A DNA stretch of 54,173 nt from Phycisphaerae bacterium (GTDB lineage: Bacteria > Planctomycetota > Phycisphaerae > UBA1845 > Fen-1342), in contig JANQNU010000066.1 of assembly GCA_028279405.1 (NCBI GenBank), positions 1 to 54,173 of the forward strand, read 5' to 3'. Below the pieces are notes generated by a model. That model was given only the letters and a program-made list of their open reading frames with translations, had not been told where the DNA came from and ran no database searches. Both the position numbers and the translations under genes were made by a program. This document shows positions 24,062 to 32,853 of the stretch, in pieces. Every line of letters starts with the position of its first letter. Position 1 is the stretch's first letter.

Positions 24062-26736
24062 TGAGTTCGCCGGACTTTCGACGCGTCCGCGACATTTTTC
24101 ACCGCGTATGCACGCTTGCCCAGCCAGAGCGCGCTGCGGCACTCGACGGGTTGTGTGCCGACGACGCCGTCCTGCGCGCCGAGGTCGAAGCGCTGCTTGC
24201 CGAAGACGGCGATGGTCGATCGGATGCTCCATTTCCACAAGCGGCGCTGGCTCGCGAACTCGTCGGCGGCCTTCCGCCCCACGCGAGCCCACTCCCGGCG
24301 CTCGGTGGAGAAGTCAGTGGACCGCTGATCGCACCGCCCCTTCCGAAGACGATCGGCCGCTACGAAATCATGGGTGTCCTCGGTGTCGGCGGGATGGGCG
24401 TGGTCTACGAGGCACGGCAGGATCGCCCGAATCGAACCGTCGCATTGAAAGTCATGCGCCCGGGGCTGGTCTCGCCGGAGATGCTTCGGCGATTCGAGCG
24501 GGAATCGGAGCTGTTGGCGCGGCTCCAGCATCCGGGCATCGCACAAATCTACGACGCCGGTACAGTAGCGACTGACGACGGCCCGCGACCCTACTTCGCG
24601 ATGGAACTGGTCCAGGGTGTGCCGCTCGATGATTTCGCGACGGCCAACGGGCTCGATAGCCGGTCGCGGCTGGCATTGTTTGCCGAGGTGTGCGACGCCG
24701 TGGAGCACGCTCATCAGCGTGGCATCATCCATCGCGACCTGAAGCCGGGCAACGTGCTTGTGGACGCGGACGGTAAGCCAAAGGTGCTGGACTTCGGAAT
24801 CGCGCGCGCCACGAACAGCGACCGACGCGCCACCACCCTGCACACGGAAGTCGGCCAGCTGATCGGAACCGTGCAGTACATGAGCCCTGAACAGGTAGCC
24901 GGTGCCTCCGAGCAGATCGACGCGCGGTCGGACGTCTACTCGCTCGGCGTGGTGTTGTACGAGTTGCTCGCCACCAGGCTTCCGTACGACGTACGGCAGC
25001 ATTCGTTGCCTGAAGCGCTTCGGGTCATCCGTGAGGACCCGCCCACGCAGCTCAGAATGGTCAACTCCCGCCTTCGCGGCGACGTCGAGACGATCGTCGA
25101 CAAGGCGCTCGAAAAGGACCCGCAACGACGATACGCTTCGGTCCGCGAGCTGGCGGCGGACATCCGTCGGTTTCTGACGGACCAGCCGATCGTTGCGCGT
25201 CCGCCGAGCGCGATCTATCAGTTGAAGAAGTTTGCCCGACGCCACAAGGCGTTCGCCGCTGCAAGCGTTGCGATCGTCATGGCCATGGTCGGAATCATGG
25301 CCATACTGTCGGTCGCTGCCGTGCGCTCCGAACGCGCGCGGGCGGAGGTACAACGACAAGCTGATGTTGCCGAGGCTGTGGTCCGGTTCCTCAACGACGA
25401 TTTGTTGTCCGCCGTTGCCCCGAGCGCGTCAGGCGTCGCCGGCCGGGGACGGGACGTTCAGATGTCGGAGGTGCTCGCCGAGGCGGCGCGCCGAATCGAC
25501 TCAGCGGCAGCGCCGGGCGGCAAGTTCGCTGACAAGCCGGAGATCGAGGCGGCGATCCGCGGGACGTTGGGCCGGACCCTGATGCGGCTCGGCGATACCG
25601 ATGCCGCGTATCCGCACATGGCCAGGGCGCATGAGTTGCGCCAAGCTCTCCTCGGTGAGGGGCATGCCGACACAATCTCCGCGGCGACCAATCTCGGAGG
25701 AATCCTCTTCGTACAAGGAAACCTCGACGCCGCCGAAGACGTCCTCGAGCGCGCGCTGCAGGTCGGTCGCGAACACCTGGGTCCGGAGCATCCGCGCGTC
25801 CTGACGTGTGAGGTGAGTGTTTCCAACATCTTCTGGAAGCAGGAACGGTTCAACGAAGCGCTGGAACTGCTGGAGCATGCGCTGGACGCGCGCCGCCGAA
25901 CGCTGGGGCCGGACCATGCGGACACGAGCGCCACCTTGCAGAACATCGCACTCGTCTACAAGCGGCTACGACGCTACGAGGAGGCCGAGCCGCTCGAGCG
26001 CGACCTGCTGGAACAGAACCAGCGTGCGCTTGGCGCGGATCACCCGAACACCTTGCGGGTGCAGAACAATCTCGGAACGACGCTTTACTATCAGGGCCGC
26101 TACGAAGATGCCGAACAGGTGTGGCGCGACGTGCTCGAGAAACGCCGACGGGTCCTCGGCCCCGATCACTATGAAACACTCTCGTCGTGCATCAACCTCG
26201 GATCGGTGCTGGTCGAGCAGGACCGGCCGGCGGACGCCGAGCCGATCTATCGCGCGGGTTATGCCGCCGCAGTCGAACGCTACGGCGAAGCACATGGCAA
26301 ATCGCGAGGCTTCGCGTTCGGCTTGGCCAATGCACTCCGCGACCAGCGACGTTTCGACGAGGCCGAACCGCTATACACGCAGACCATTCAACGGAACGAA
26401 GCAGCGGACGGACTTACGGCGCGCGAGACGATCCAGGTGATCATCGGCCTTTTCGATATGCGGATGATGCAAGGTCGCAAAGAGGAAGCCGAACAAGTGC
26501 TAACGCGGGCTCTGGACGCTCTTCAGTCGGCCGGCAAGCTTGCCGAGAACGGCCGCAGCGTCGAGCCGTTGATCGCATGTCGAAGGGAGCTCGGCATGCA
26601 GCGCGAAGCATTGGACTTGGCACGAGCCTACGCGGAAGCGGTGCGGGCTGCGCGCGGCCCCGAGTCGGACGCCGCCCAGCGCGTGAACGCGCTGCTCGAA
26701 CAGCTCGAGCATCCGGCGGATAGCAACACCGACTGA
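24061..26736 (+). CDS. Transmembrane Ser/Thr protein kinase with extracytoplasmic TPR domain
   Basis: This 891-residue kinase has an N-terminal helical segment (about 1-60) of the type found in planctomycete STPKs. The kinase domain (about 99-375) is complete: GVGGMGVVY glycine loop, VALK lysine at about 130, HRDLKPGN with Asp at about 226, DFG Asp at about 244, and MSPEQ at the end of the activation segment. A transmembrane helix follows at about 397-420 (VAIVMAMVGIMAILSV). The outer part has at least six kinesin-light-chain-type TPRs of 42 residues, with phrases such as LGPEHPRVL and LGADHPNTL, suited to protein binding. I chose the ATG at 24061, which overlaps the sigma stop; a GTG one codon earlier is in frame. 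The TPR domain may sense an extracytoplasmic protein, with output through the sigma factor; both are inferred. Confidence 0.92.
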   Translation: MSSPDFRRVRDIFHRVCTLAQPERAAALDGLCADDAVLRAEVEALLAEDGDGRSDAPFPQAALARELVGGLPPHASPLPALGGEVSGPLIAPPLPKTIGRYEIMGVLGVGGMGVVYEARQDRPNRTVALKVMRPGLVSPEMLRRFERESELLARLQHPGIAQIYDAGTVATDDGPRPYFAMELVQGVPLDDFATANGLDSRSRLALFAEVCDAVEHAHQRGIIHRDLKPGNVLVDADGKPKVLDFGIARATNSDRRATTLHTEVGQLIGTVQYMSPEQVAGASEQIDARSDVYSLGVVLYELLATRLPYDVRQHSLPEALRVIREDPPTQLRMVNSRLRGDVETIVDKALEKDPQRRYASVRELAADIRRFLTDQPIVARPPSAIYQLKKFARRHKAFAAASVAIVMAMVGIMAILSVAAVRSERARAEVQRQADVAEAVVRFLNDDLLSAVAPSASGVAGRGRDVQMSEVLAEAARRIDSAAAPGGKFADKPEIEAAIRGTLGRTLMRLGDTDAAYPHMARAHELRQALLGEGHADTISAATNLGGILFVQGNLDAAEDVLERALQVGREHLGPEHPRVLTCEVSVSNIFWKQERFNEALELLEHALDARRRTLGPDHADTSATLQNIALVYKRLRRYEEAEPLERDLLEQNQRALGADHPNTLRVQNNLGTTLYYQGRYEDAEQVWRDVLEKRRRVLGPDHYETLSSCINLGSVLVEQDRPADAEPIYRAGYAAAVERYGEAHGKSRGFAFGLANALRDQRRFDEAEPLYTQTIQRNEAADGLTARETIQVIIGLFDMRMMQGRKEEAEQVLTRALDALQSAGKLAENGRSVEPLIACRRELGMQREALDLARAYAEAVRAARGPESDAAQRVNALLEQLEHPADSNTD

Positions 26737-26772
26737 CCGACTACCAGAAAATCGAGCAGGAAAGAATCGCGA

Positions 26773-26802
26773 GACGCCGGCCCGGTTCGCTGCTCCGGCG
26801 TC
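26773..26802. other. Inverted repeat between convergent genes
   Basis: GACGCCGG (26773-26780) and CCGGCGTC (26795-26802) form an 8-bp perfect stem with a 14-base loop, between the kinase stop and the convergent ASPIC-domain gene. No T tract follows on either strand, so it is at best a weak or Rho-assisted end point. Confidence 0.4.
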
Positions 26803-26874
26803 CCACGGGAAGATGGCAAGTTGTCATGAACGCCACCAAACGCGGCGGACGACACGCCCGGTAGCCCGTTCCTC

Positions 26875-28755
26875 CTAGTCTTCGCAGAGACGATAGGCAT
26901 CCGCGAATTGTTCGAAGTCGGCTCGGTCGAGTTGACCGTCGCCGTTGAAGTCGGCTGTGGGCCGGCCCGCGGCAAACGCCGCTGCAAACACCTGCAGATC
27001 CTGATCGTTGACCGCACCGTCGCCATCCAGATCGGTCCGCCGGAGCACAAGGGTCTGGTTCGCGGACAGCTTCAGCTCGGTGACCGAGCCGTTGGGCCAT
27101 TCCACGAGCAAGTCGACCTTGGACTCGCCGGCAAGTCCGAAGTGCGCGGACAGCTCGCTGTGACTAACATGGTTGCTTCCGCCGTCGATGACCCGCACCA
27201 TCGGGCCGCTCGTGGCCGTCCGTGCGGTCAGGCGCACACCGAACCCGTCCGGCGCAAGGTCGTCGATCTGGCAGGTATCGATCAGCACGCGCAAGTAGGT
27301 CGCGCGCGCGAACGAACTCGATTTGTTCGCCCAAAGCGTGGCGGGTCCATTGACGTGGAACACGACTACGTCCTGATCGCCGTCGTTGTCGACGTCCAGA
27401 TTGACGATGCCGCGGCCCAGCTCCGGCTGGCGCGGGTCGTCGAATGCCTCGAGACAATCGCGCGCGAACCGGCCGTCTTCATTGCGGAAGTAATAAGAAG
27501 GGTCGGCACAGTGCTCTTCGCACGGATCGTCGGGATCGCAAGGCGGTTGGCCGAAGTTGAGCCGGCCGTTGGTCTGCACGACGTCGAGATCGCCGTCGTG
27601 ATCGGCATCGATGGAGACCATTCCCCAACCCCAGCCGCCGTCATCCAGGTTACGCTCGTCTGCCTGCTCAACGAGCTGCTTGTCGCAATCCCGGCAGGGC
27701 GCGACGTCGATCCACAGCCGATTCCCGACACGGCTTTCGTTGCACGCACAACCGCGCTGCGGCGTGTCGAGACAATCATCGAAGATGCCACTCAATACCC
27801 AATCGAGTTGTCCATCGCCATCGTAGTCGCCGACCGTACTTCCCGCGGCCACTCCCTGCGGGTCGAACCCGCAGACATTGGGTGCTGCACCGGGCGCCGC
27901 GCAAGTGGCCGGGAACGAATCCAGGAACACGCGCTCGGTGCCGGCACCGGCGTTGATCAGAAACCGGCTATTCCCGAACGCTGCGAGCAGCAACTCGGGA
28001 TAACGATCACCCGTCATGTCCACGAACCGCGGCGCGAAACCGAACTCGAGGTCCAGCTGCCGATTCACCTCGAGTAACGAGCTGACCTCATCGAACCGCG
28101 CGGCCGCTCGCGAGTAGCGAAACAGCCGTGCGCCGTCCACGAAGTTAGTGATCACCAGGTCCAAGTCGCCATCGAGATCGAAGTCGCCGAAAGCACTGCC
28201 TTGTGCTCCGAGGATCAGTGGATTGCCGCCAGTGCCGTCTCCCGCGATGCCGAAACGGTGCGCCTGCTCGGAGAACCGGGGCTGACCTCCCCCACCAGCA
28301 CCCTGGTTTACGTAAAGGAAGTTCACTGCCGGGCCATCGGGGCCGCCGAGGCTGGTCACGTATATGTCCAGCCAACCGTCTCCGTTGACGTCCGCCACCG
28401 ACGCGCCGACACCCCAATGCACCAGCGGATTGATACCGGCCTGTAATGCGACGTCGACGAAGGCGCCGGCCTGCGTGTTGAGATATAGCTTGTCGGGCCT
28501 CGCCCCGCATCCGAGCACATACAGATCTTGCCAGCCGTCCCGATTGAAGTCGCCCGCCACTCCGCCGGCGCTGTACTCGAACGCGGGATCGAGGCCGGCC
28601 GACTGGGGCCGAAAACACCCCGGCGGGTCATCCCGAAATGCCTCAGCAGTCGCATCGACGAACGGATGCTCGCCGCGGCACGGCTCGTCCGCTATCACCG
28701 ATAGCGGAAATGCAAGATTGCACACGATCAAGAGTGTCACAGAACCATTGCGCAT
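26875..28755 (-). CDS. Secreted FG-GAP/VCBS repeat protein with ASPIC/UnbV and dockerin domains
   Basis: A signal peptide (VTLLIVCNLAFPLSVIADE) leads into a propeller of FG-GAP/VCBS repeats with calcium-loop cores such as GDFNRDGWQDLYV, ADVNGDGWLDIYV, GDFDLDGDLDLVI, GDYDGDGQLDWVL and LDVDNDGDQDVVV. Next is an ASPIC/UnbV domain (GVRLTARTATSGPMVRV, HFGLAGESKVDLLVEWPNG) as in CRTAC1-like proteins. The last 60 residues are a two-loop dockerin type I (TDLDGDGAVNDQDLQ and ADFNGDGQLDRADFE) ending in CED. Several Cys pairs suggest disulfides. At 626 residues it is complete. It acts outside the cell, probably in carbohydrate or protein adhesion; the ligand is unknown. It is divergent, across 355 bases, from the kinase at 29111. 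Confidence 0.87.
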   Translation of the reverse strand: MRNGSVTLLIVCNLAFPLSVIADEPCRGEHPFVDATAEAFRDDPPGCFRPQSAGLDPAFEYSAGGVAGDFNRDGWQDLYVLGCGARPDKLYLNTQAGAFVDVALQAGINPLVHWGVGASVADVNGDGWLDIYVTSLGGPDGPAVNFLYVNQGAGGGGQPRFSEQAHRFGIAGDGTGGNPLILGAQGSAFGDFDLDGDLDLVITNFVDGARLFRYSRAAARFDEVSSLLEVNRQLDLEFGFAPRFVDMTGDRYPELLLAAFGNSRFLINAGAGTERVFLDSFPATCAAPGAAPNVCGFDPQGVAAGSTVGDYDGDGQLDWVLSGIFDDCLDTPQRGCACNESRVGNRLWIDVAPCRDCDKQLVEQADERNLDDGGWGWGMVSIDADHDGDLDVVQTNGRLNFGQPPCDPDDPCEEHCADPSYYFRNEDGRFARDCLEAFDDPRQPELGRGIVNLDVDNDGDQDVVVFHVNGPATLWANKSSSFARATYLRVLIDTCQIDDLAPDGFGVRLTARTATSGPMVRVIDGGSNHVSHSELSAHFGLAGESKVDLLVEWPNGSVTELKLSANQTLVLRRTDLDGDGAVNDQDLQVFAAAFAAGRPTADFNGDGQLDRADFEQFADAYRLCED

Positions 28756-29110
28756 GCTTCGTTTCCTTTTTGCTTTGGTAGTAACCCCACGATTGTCTAC
28801 CGGAACAATCGCATCCCATCAGCATCACCAGCACAGCGGCGCGCACCCCGACCCCGGGCCATCGCGACCGCAACAAGCCAACAAGTTTGCCCCGGCCGTA
28901 CGCTCCCCACCGACGCGACCGCGTCGCGTGTGATCTCCTGCGCGTCGCCGTCCGTTTCGTTCAAGGCGTCCGCTCTTTATTGAAATAAAACACCGATCGG
29001 GCTTGATTGGCGGGCGCGATTCAAAAAAAATATCGCCATCTCTGGACAAGTGCCGCCGTCGACGAATCCACGTGCCATCTGTGCGCACATTACTACCGCT
29101 GGAGAGAGGT
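28756..29110. promoter_or_regulatory. Divergent intergenic region between the ASPIC-domain gene and kinase
   Basis: No gene is supported here. The stretch 28976-29035 is AT-rich compared with its surroundings and contains TTGATT (29003-29008) followed after 18 bases by AAAATA, a weak promoter candidate for the kinase. A frame from 29003 would extend the kinase by 36 residues, but the Shine-Dalgarno-like GGAGAGAGG before 29111 argues against using it. Confidence 0.4.
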
Positions 29111-32002
29111 ATGAGTTGTTTCCTTTCGTCCTTGCAGCTGTGGAGTTGGTTGGATCGAGCGGCACCGGAACTCGACCACCACATCGCCGAATGCGCCCCG
29201 TGCCGACGTGCGGCGTCGCTGTTCCGACAGCAAATGGAGACGCTCTCGAACGAGGTGGGCAACCATGCGGGCGTTCCGGAGTCGATCGGCCCCTATCGCA
29301 TCGTCAAGCTGATCGGGCGCGGCGGGATGGGACTGGTCTATCGCGCCGTCCAGCCCGCCACCGAACAGCACGTCGCGGTCAAGGTCATGTGGGGAGCACT
29401 CGACGGACAGCAGCAATTCGTGCGTTCCTTCGAGCGCGAGGTGCGAGCGTTGGGTCGAATGAACCACCCGAACATCGCGCGTGTGCTCGAGAGCGGTTGC
29501 ACGCCAAGCGGTCAGCGCTACATCGCGATGGAGTTGATTGAGGGGACGCCGATTCACCTTTACGCGCAACACCAATCGCCGACGCGCACGGTGCTACTGC
29601 GGCACTTCCGCGATATCTGCGACGCGATCGCCCACGCCCACGACCGGGGCGTGCTCCATCGCGACATCAAGCCGTCCAACATCATGATTGACGCGCGCGG
29701 CACGGCGCGCGTACTCGATTTCGGACTGGCACGGCTCTCCGCCGACCCGCACAACCAGAACGGGTACAGTACGACGACGTCAATCCCGTTGCTGGGAACG
29801 CTTCCCTACATCAGTCCTGAACAGTTCGAACGTCGCGGCGCACAGCTCTCGATGCAAAGCGACGTCTATTCACTCGGCGTGGTGCTCTACGAGTTGATGA
29901 CCGGCCGATTGCCCTTCGCGCCCGGTCAATCACACCGGGCGGTGCTGAACGCCATCTGTCGCGGCGACTGGGTGCGACCGCGGATTGCGGCGGCGACGAT
30001 TGACCACGACCTGGCGATGATCATCGAAACCGCACTCGAGAATGACCCGCAACGACGTTATGCCTCGGCGGCGAAACTCCGCGACGACGTTACTCGCTAC
30101 CTTGCATCCGAGCCGATCGAAGCTCGCGCCCCGAGCGCCGTCTACGCCGTCAGCAAAGCGGTTCAGCGCCACCGGCGGGCCCTGTGTGCAACGGTCGTTG
30201 TCGCGCTCATGCTGCTCGTAGGCTCGATCGTCAGCACGACGATGTTCCTGCGCGCCCGACGTGCCGAACAGCTGGCCGTTACACGCCTTGGAGCACTCAA
30301 GGTCGCACGCGATACGGCCGTAGCGGAATCGGAACGGTCGCAGACCGAGGCTCGCAAGGCGCGAGCGCTCAGCAACACGTTGGCGCACATTTTCGATCTC
30401 ACCCATCCACTGGGTTATAAGCCCAATCGACTCACGCACGACGCACTGGCCATCCAGATCGCATCACTCGTGGACGAAGAGTTGGGCGAGCATCCGTTGC
30501 TGGCGGCCGATCTATACGCGGCGATCGGCCGGAGCTTCCCGAACCACTTCAAGACCGATCTTGCCAAACAGTTCCTCGTGCGAGCGCTGACGCTGGTGAA
30601 ACAACACTCTCCGGATTCTGCGGCCATTGGGCGCCGTCTGCTCGAGCTTGGCGAACTCTGTTTTGATGACTACCTGTACGCCGAGGCCATCCGCTATTGC
30701 GAACAAGCCATCGCGTGCTACAGCAAGGACGCTGCCGGCAACGAGCAAGCACTAACCCTGGCGAAAGGTCTTTACGGCGCAAGCTTGATGGCCGCCGGCC
30801 GTGTCACGGAAGGACAAGTCTTCCTGCAGTTCGCACTCGAACAACTGCGTGACCGTCAAGTCGATTCAGGCGACTTCGCCTTGCTTCTCGAACGGGCTGC
30901 ATTTGGCTATGGACTTGCAGGCCGACCACAGAAAGCGTACTTGCTCATGGCCGAGGCGGTTGCGCTGGATCGGCGAACGGGGAGGTCAGCGGATCTCGCA
31001 ATCCGGCTCACGCGTTTGGCGTTGATGGCCCGACAGATCGGTCGCCAACAAGAGGCCGAAGAGTATCTGGCACAGGCATTGGAAGCCAGCGACGACCTGA
31101 TCGGACGCACCTATCCGGCGTTGGCCCATCAGCTCGCCCAGCTCGCTGATCTGGCTGTCGACCGAGACGATCTCGACCGTGCCGCGGCGTGGGCCCGGCG
31201 GGCAGCCGGAATGGTCCGCAATCTCCGACCGGAACACGGGACGGCAGCACCGCTCGACAGCAAACTCGCTGGCTTGGCCTGGATTCGCGGCGACTATGAT
31301 GAAGCCGTAGAGCGCTATCAGGATGTGACCGATGAAGCGCTCGTTGAATGGGGCCCCGACTCCGACCTTTACCTTGGCTGCCTCACGACGATGGGGGTCG
31401 TCCTGCGCGACAAAGGTGACTTCGTGCAGGCCGAATCGCTGCTTCGCCACGTCTACGAACAAAGGGTTGCCATGCACGGTCGCGAGCACTACCGGATGGC
31501 CCGAATCACAAACAATCTGGCGCGACTGTTACTGCTCAAGGGTGATCTGGAGGAAGCCGAATCCTTGATCTGCCGGGCGCTACGAAGCCGGTCGGAGCAG
31601 CTGGGCCCGGATCATCCGGACGTCGCCGAGTCGCGGATGGTGCTCGGAATGATTCTGACCCGCCAAGGGCAACTCGCCGCGGCGCACGAGCACCTGCAAC
31701 GCGCCCTCGCGATCCGTGAGCGCTACTATCCGCATGATCACTTCTGGGTTGCCGAGGCAAGGTCCGCCCACGGCGAATGGCTCGTAGCGACCGGGCAGTG
31801 TGCCGAGGGCCGTCTGGTTCTCGAGGCGGCATTGCAGGCGCTGCGATCGGCGGTGCGCGAATCGCATCGATATATCATCATGACCAAGGACCGTCTGGCG
31901 GTCGCGGATCGCTGCCTCATCCAATCTTCCGCGGCGCTGCGTCCGGTAGCGAAAGCGAATGGTCGTACGTCCCGAGTCGCGAGTAAACGGAGCGCCGAAT
32001 GA
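29111..32002 (+). CDS. Ser/Thr protein kinase with N-terminal anti-sigma-like zinc motif and TPR tail
   Basis: This 963-residue kinase starts at the ATG at 29111, with GGAG six bases upstream. Its first 40 residues contain H24-x3-C28-x2-C31 (HIAECAPC) preceded by Cys3, the ligand pattern of the zinc-binding anti-sigma (ZAS) domain. The kinase domain (about 60-330) has GRGGMGLVY, VAVK with Lys at about 91, LHRDIKPSN with Asp near 184, DFG, and ISPEQF. A transmembrane helix lies at about 357-380 (ATVVVALMLLVGSIVSTTMF), followed by about 570 residues of TPR-like helices such as RMARITNNLARLLLLKGDLEEAESL. Its stop overlaps the start of an ECF sigma gene (ATGA), the opposite order from the other two pairs here. 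A ZAS motif joined to a kinase suggests direct sigma binding controlled by phosphorylation; this is inferred. Confidence 0.9.
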   Translation: MSCFLSSLQLWSWLDRAAPELDHHIAECAPCRRAASLFRQQMETLSNEVGNHAGVPESIGPYRIVKLIGRGGMGLVYRAVQPATEQHVAVKVMWGALDGQQQFVRSFEREVRALGRMNHPNIARVLESGCTPSGQRYIAMELIEGTPIHLYAQHQSPTRTVLLRHFRDICDAIAHAHDRGVLHRDIKPSNIMIDARGTARVLDFGLARLSADPHNQNGYSTTTSIPLLGTLPYISPEQFERRGAQLSMQSDVYSLGVVLYELMTGRLPFAPGQSHRAVLNAICRGDWVRPRIAAATIDHDLAMIIETALENDPQRRYASAAKLRDDVTRYLASEPIEARAPSAVYAVSKAVQRHRRALCATVVVALMLLVGSIVSTTMFLRARRAEQLAVTRLGALKVARDTAVAESERSQTEARKARALSNTLAHIFDLTHPLGYKPNRLTHDALAIQIASLVDEELGEHPLLAADLYAAIGRSFPNHFKTDLAKQFLVRALTLVKQHSPDSAAIGRRLLELGELCFDDYLYAEAIRYCEQAIACYSKDAAGNEQALTLAKGLYGASLMAAGRVTEGQVFLQFALEQLRDRQVDSGDFALLLERAAFGYGLAGRPQKAYLLMAEAVALDRRTGRSADLAIRLTRLALMARQIGRQQEAEEYLAQALEASDDLIGRTYPALAHQLAQLADLAVDRDDLDRAAAWARRAAGMVRNLRPEHGTAAPLDSKLAGLAWIRGDYDEAVERYQDVTDEALVEWGPDSDLYLGCLTTMGVVLRDKGDFVQAESLLRHVYEQRVAMHGREHYRMARITNNLARLLLLKGDLEEAESLICRALRSRSEQLGPDHPDVAESRMVLGMILTRQGQLAAAHEHLQRALAIRERYYPHDHFWVAEARSAHGEWLVATGQCAEGRLVLEAALQALRSAVRESHRYIIMTKDRLAVADRCLIQSSAALRPVAKANGRTSRVASKRSAE

Positions 32003-32565
32003 CGATGCAACACGGCAAGCGCGAACCGGCCAATCCCGACCACCAGCCAACCGCCACTGACATCGGGAGACGTGAGGCCGAGGCGCTGCAATCGGAACAC
32101 GCGAACGCGCTCTACGCGTATTGCTTCCTCTTTTTGGCAAACGCCGAGGCGGCCCGCGATGCCGCGCAGGAAGTCTTCTGCCGGCTGTGGACACATTGCG
32201 ACGCGGACCGGCTGGCGAATCGGGCATGGCTGTACAAGACGGCCCGCAACCACTGCCTCAACACCCTGCGCCAGGGCAGCCGCGGTTCCCGCGCGCTGGC
32301 GGCACATGCGCAACTGCGCGCACACCGGCGCGGCGCCCCCTCGATCCTGGCCCAGATCGTGCGCGAAGAAATCCACCAACGGCTTGCGGACCTGGTCAAC
32401 GAACTCCCGATCGAACTGCGCGTACCGTTGTTCCTCCGCTACTTCGCGGGCCTCAGCCGTTCCGAGATCGTCGACGTACTCGGCGTGTCCGAACACGTCG
32501 TGAAGGCGCGGCTCCACTCCGCGTTGAAGTGCCTCCGACGCCACTCCTCGCTGCGCATGACGTGA
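31999..32565 (+). CDS. ECF-type RNA polymerase sigma factor, downstream of its kinase
   Basis: This 188-residue sigma factor has region 2 at about 30-95 (LYAYCFLFLANAEAARDAAQEVFCRLW, WLYKTARNHCLNTLR) and region 4 at about 120-180 (VNELPIELRVPLFLRYFAGLS, then SEIVDVLGVSEHVVKARLHSALK as helix-turn-helix). It lacks the TLQPTALVHEAYLRL phrase of the other two sigma factors in the window and so belongs to a different ECF group, closer to classical RpoE-like factors. Those are typically held by ZAS anti-sigma factors, which matches the zinc motif at the start of the upstream kinase. The ATG lies in an ATGA overlap with the kinase stop, so the two are made together. Confidence 0.9.
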   Translation: MTMQHGKREPANPDHQPTATDIGRREAEALQSEHANALYAYCFLFLANAEAARDAAQEVFCRLWTHCDADRLANRAWLYKTARNHCLNTLRQGSRGSRALAAHAQLRAHRRGAPSILAQIVREEIHQRLADLVNELPIELRVPLFLRYFAGLSRSEIVDVLGVSEHVVKARLHSALKCLRRHSSLRMT

Positions 32566-32639
32566 GCAATGAATGAGCGGGCGATGAACCGCGCCAGCAA
32601 AGCCCGTCCCGGCAACGATCGCCTCCCGGTAACTCCGAC

Positions 32640-32667
32640 ATGCCGAGTTATGCGATGAACTCGGCAT
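32640..32667. other. Hairpin downstream of the kinase-sigma operon
   Basis: ATGCCGAGTT (32640-32649) and AACTCGGCAT (32658-32667) form a 10-bp perfect stem with an 8-base loop, 75 bases past the sigma stop. An AT-rich tract (TACAAATTATTTTAG) follows about 20 bases later, not directly. AACTC at 32631-32635 could instead pair with GAGTT of the left arm. It may act as a terminator or an RNA-stabilising element. The rest of 32566-32853 holds nothing else I can support. Confidence 0.45.
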
Positions 32668-32853
32668 CCGTGTGAACACGCCTTAATACAAATTATTTTA
32701 GAATATGGTGGCACGATTCTAGAGATGCGGCATTGGGCCGTGGCCTATTCCGGGGCATAGGCGGGCGCCAACAGCAGCACAGCGCCAAGCACGGCGCTCC
32801 GACGCCGGCTCTGCCGCATTGTTGTCTCCGTTTCGGCGCAATCGCCAGACCTG

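Noticed and set aside
23914-25359. 481-codon minus-strand open frame
   Set aside because: It is antisense to the ECF sigma factor and kinase catalytic domain, which are unmistakable on the plus strand.
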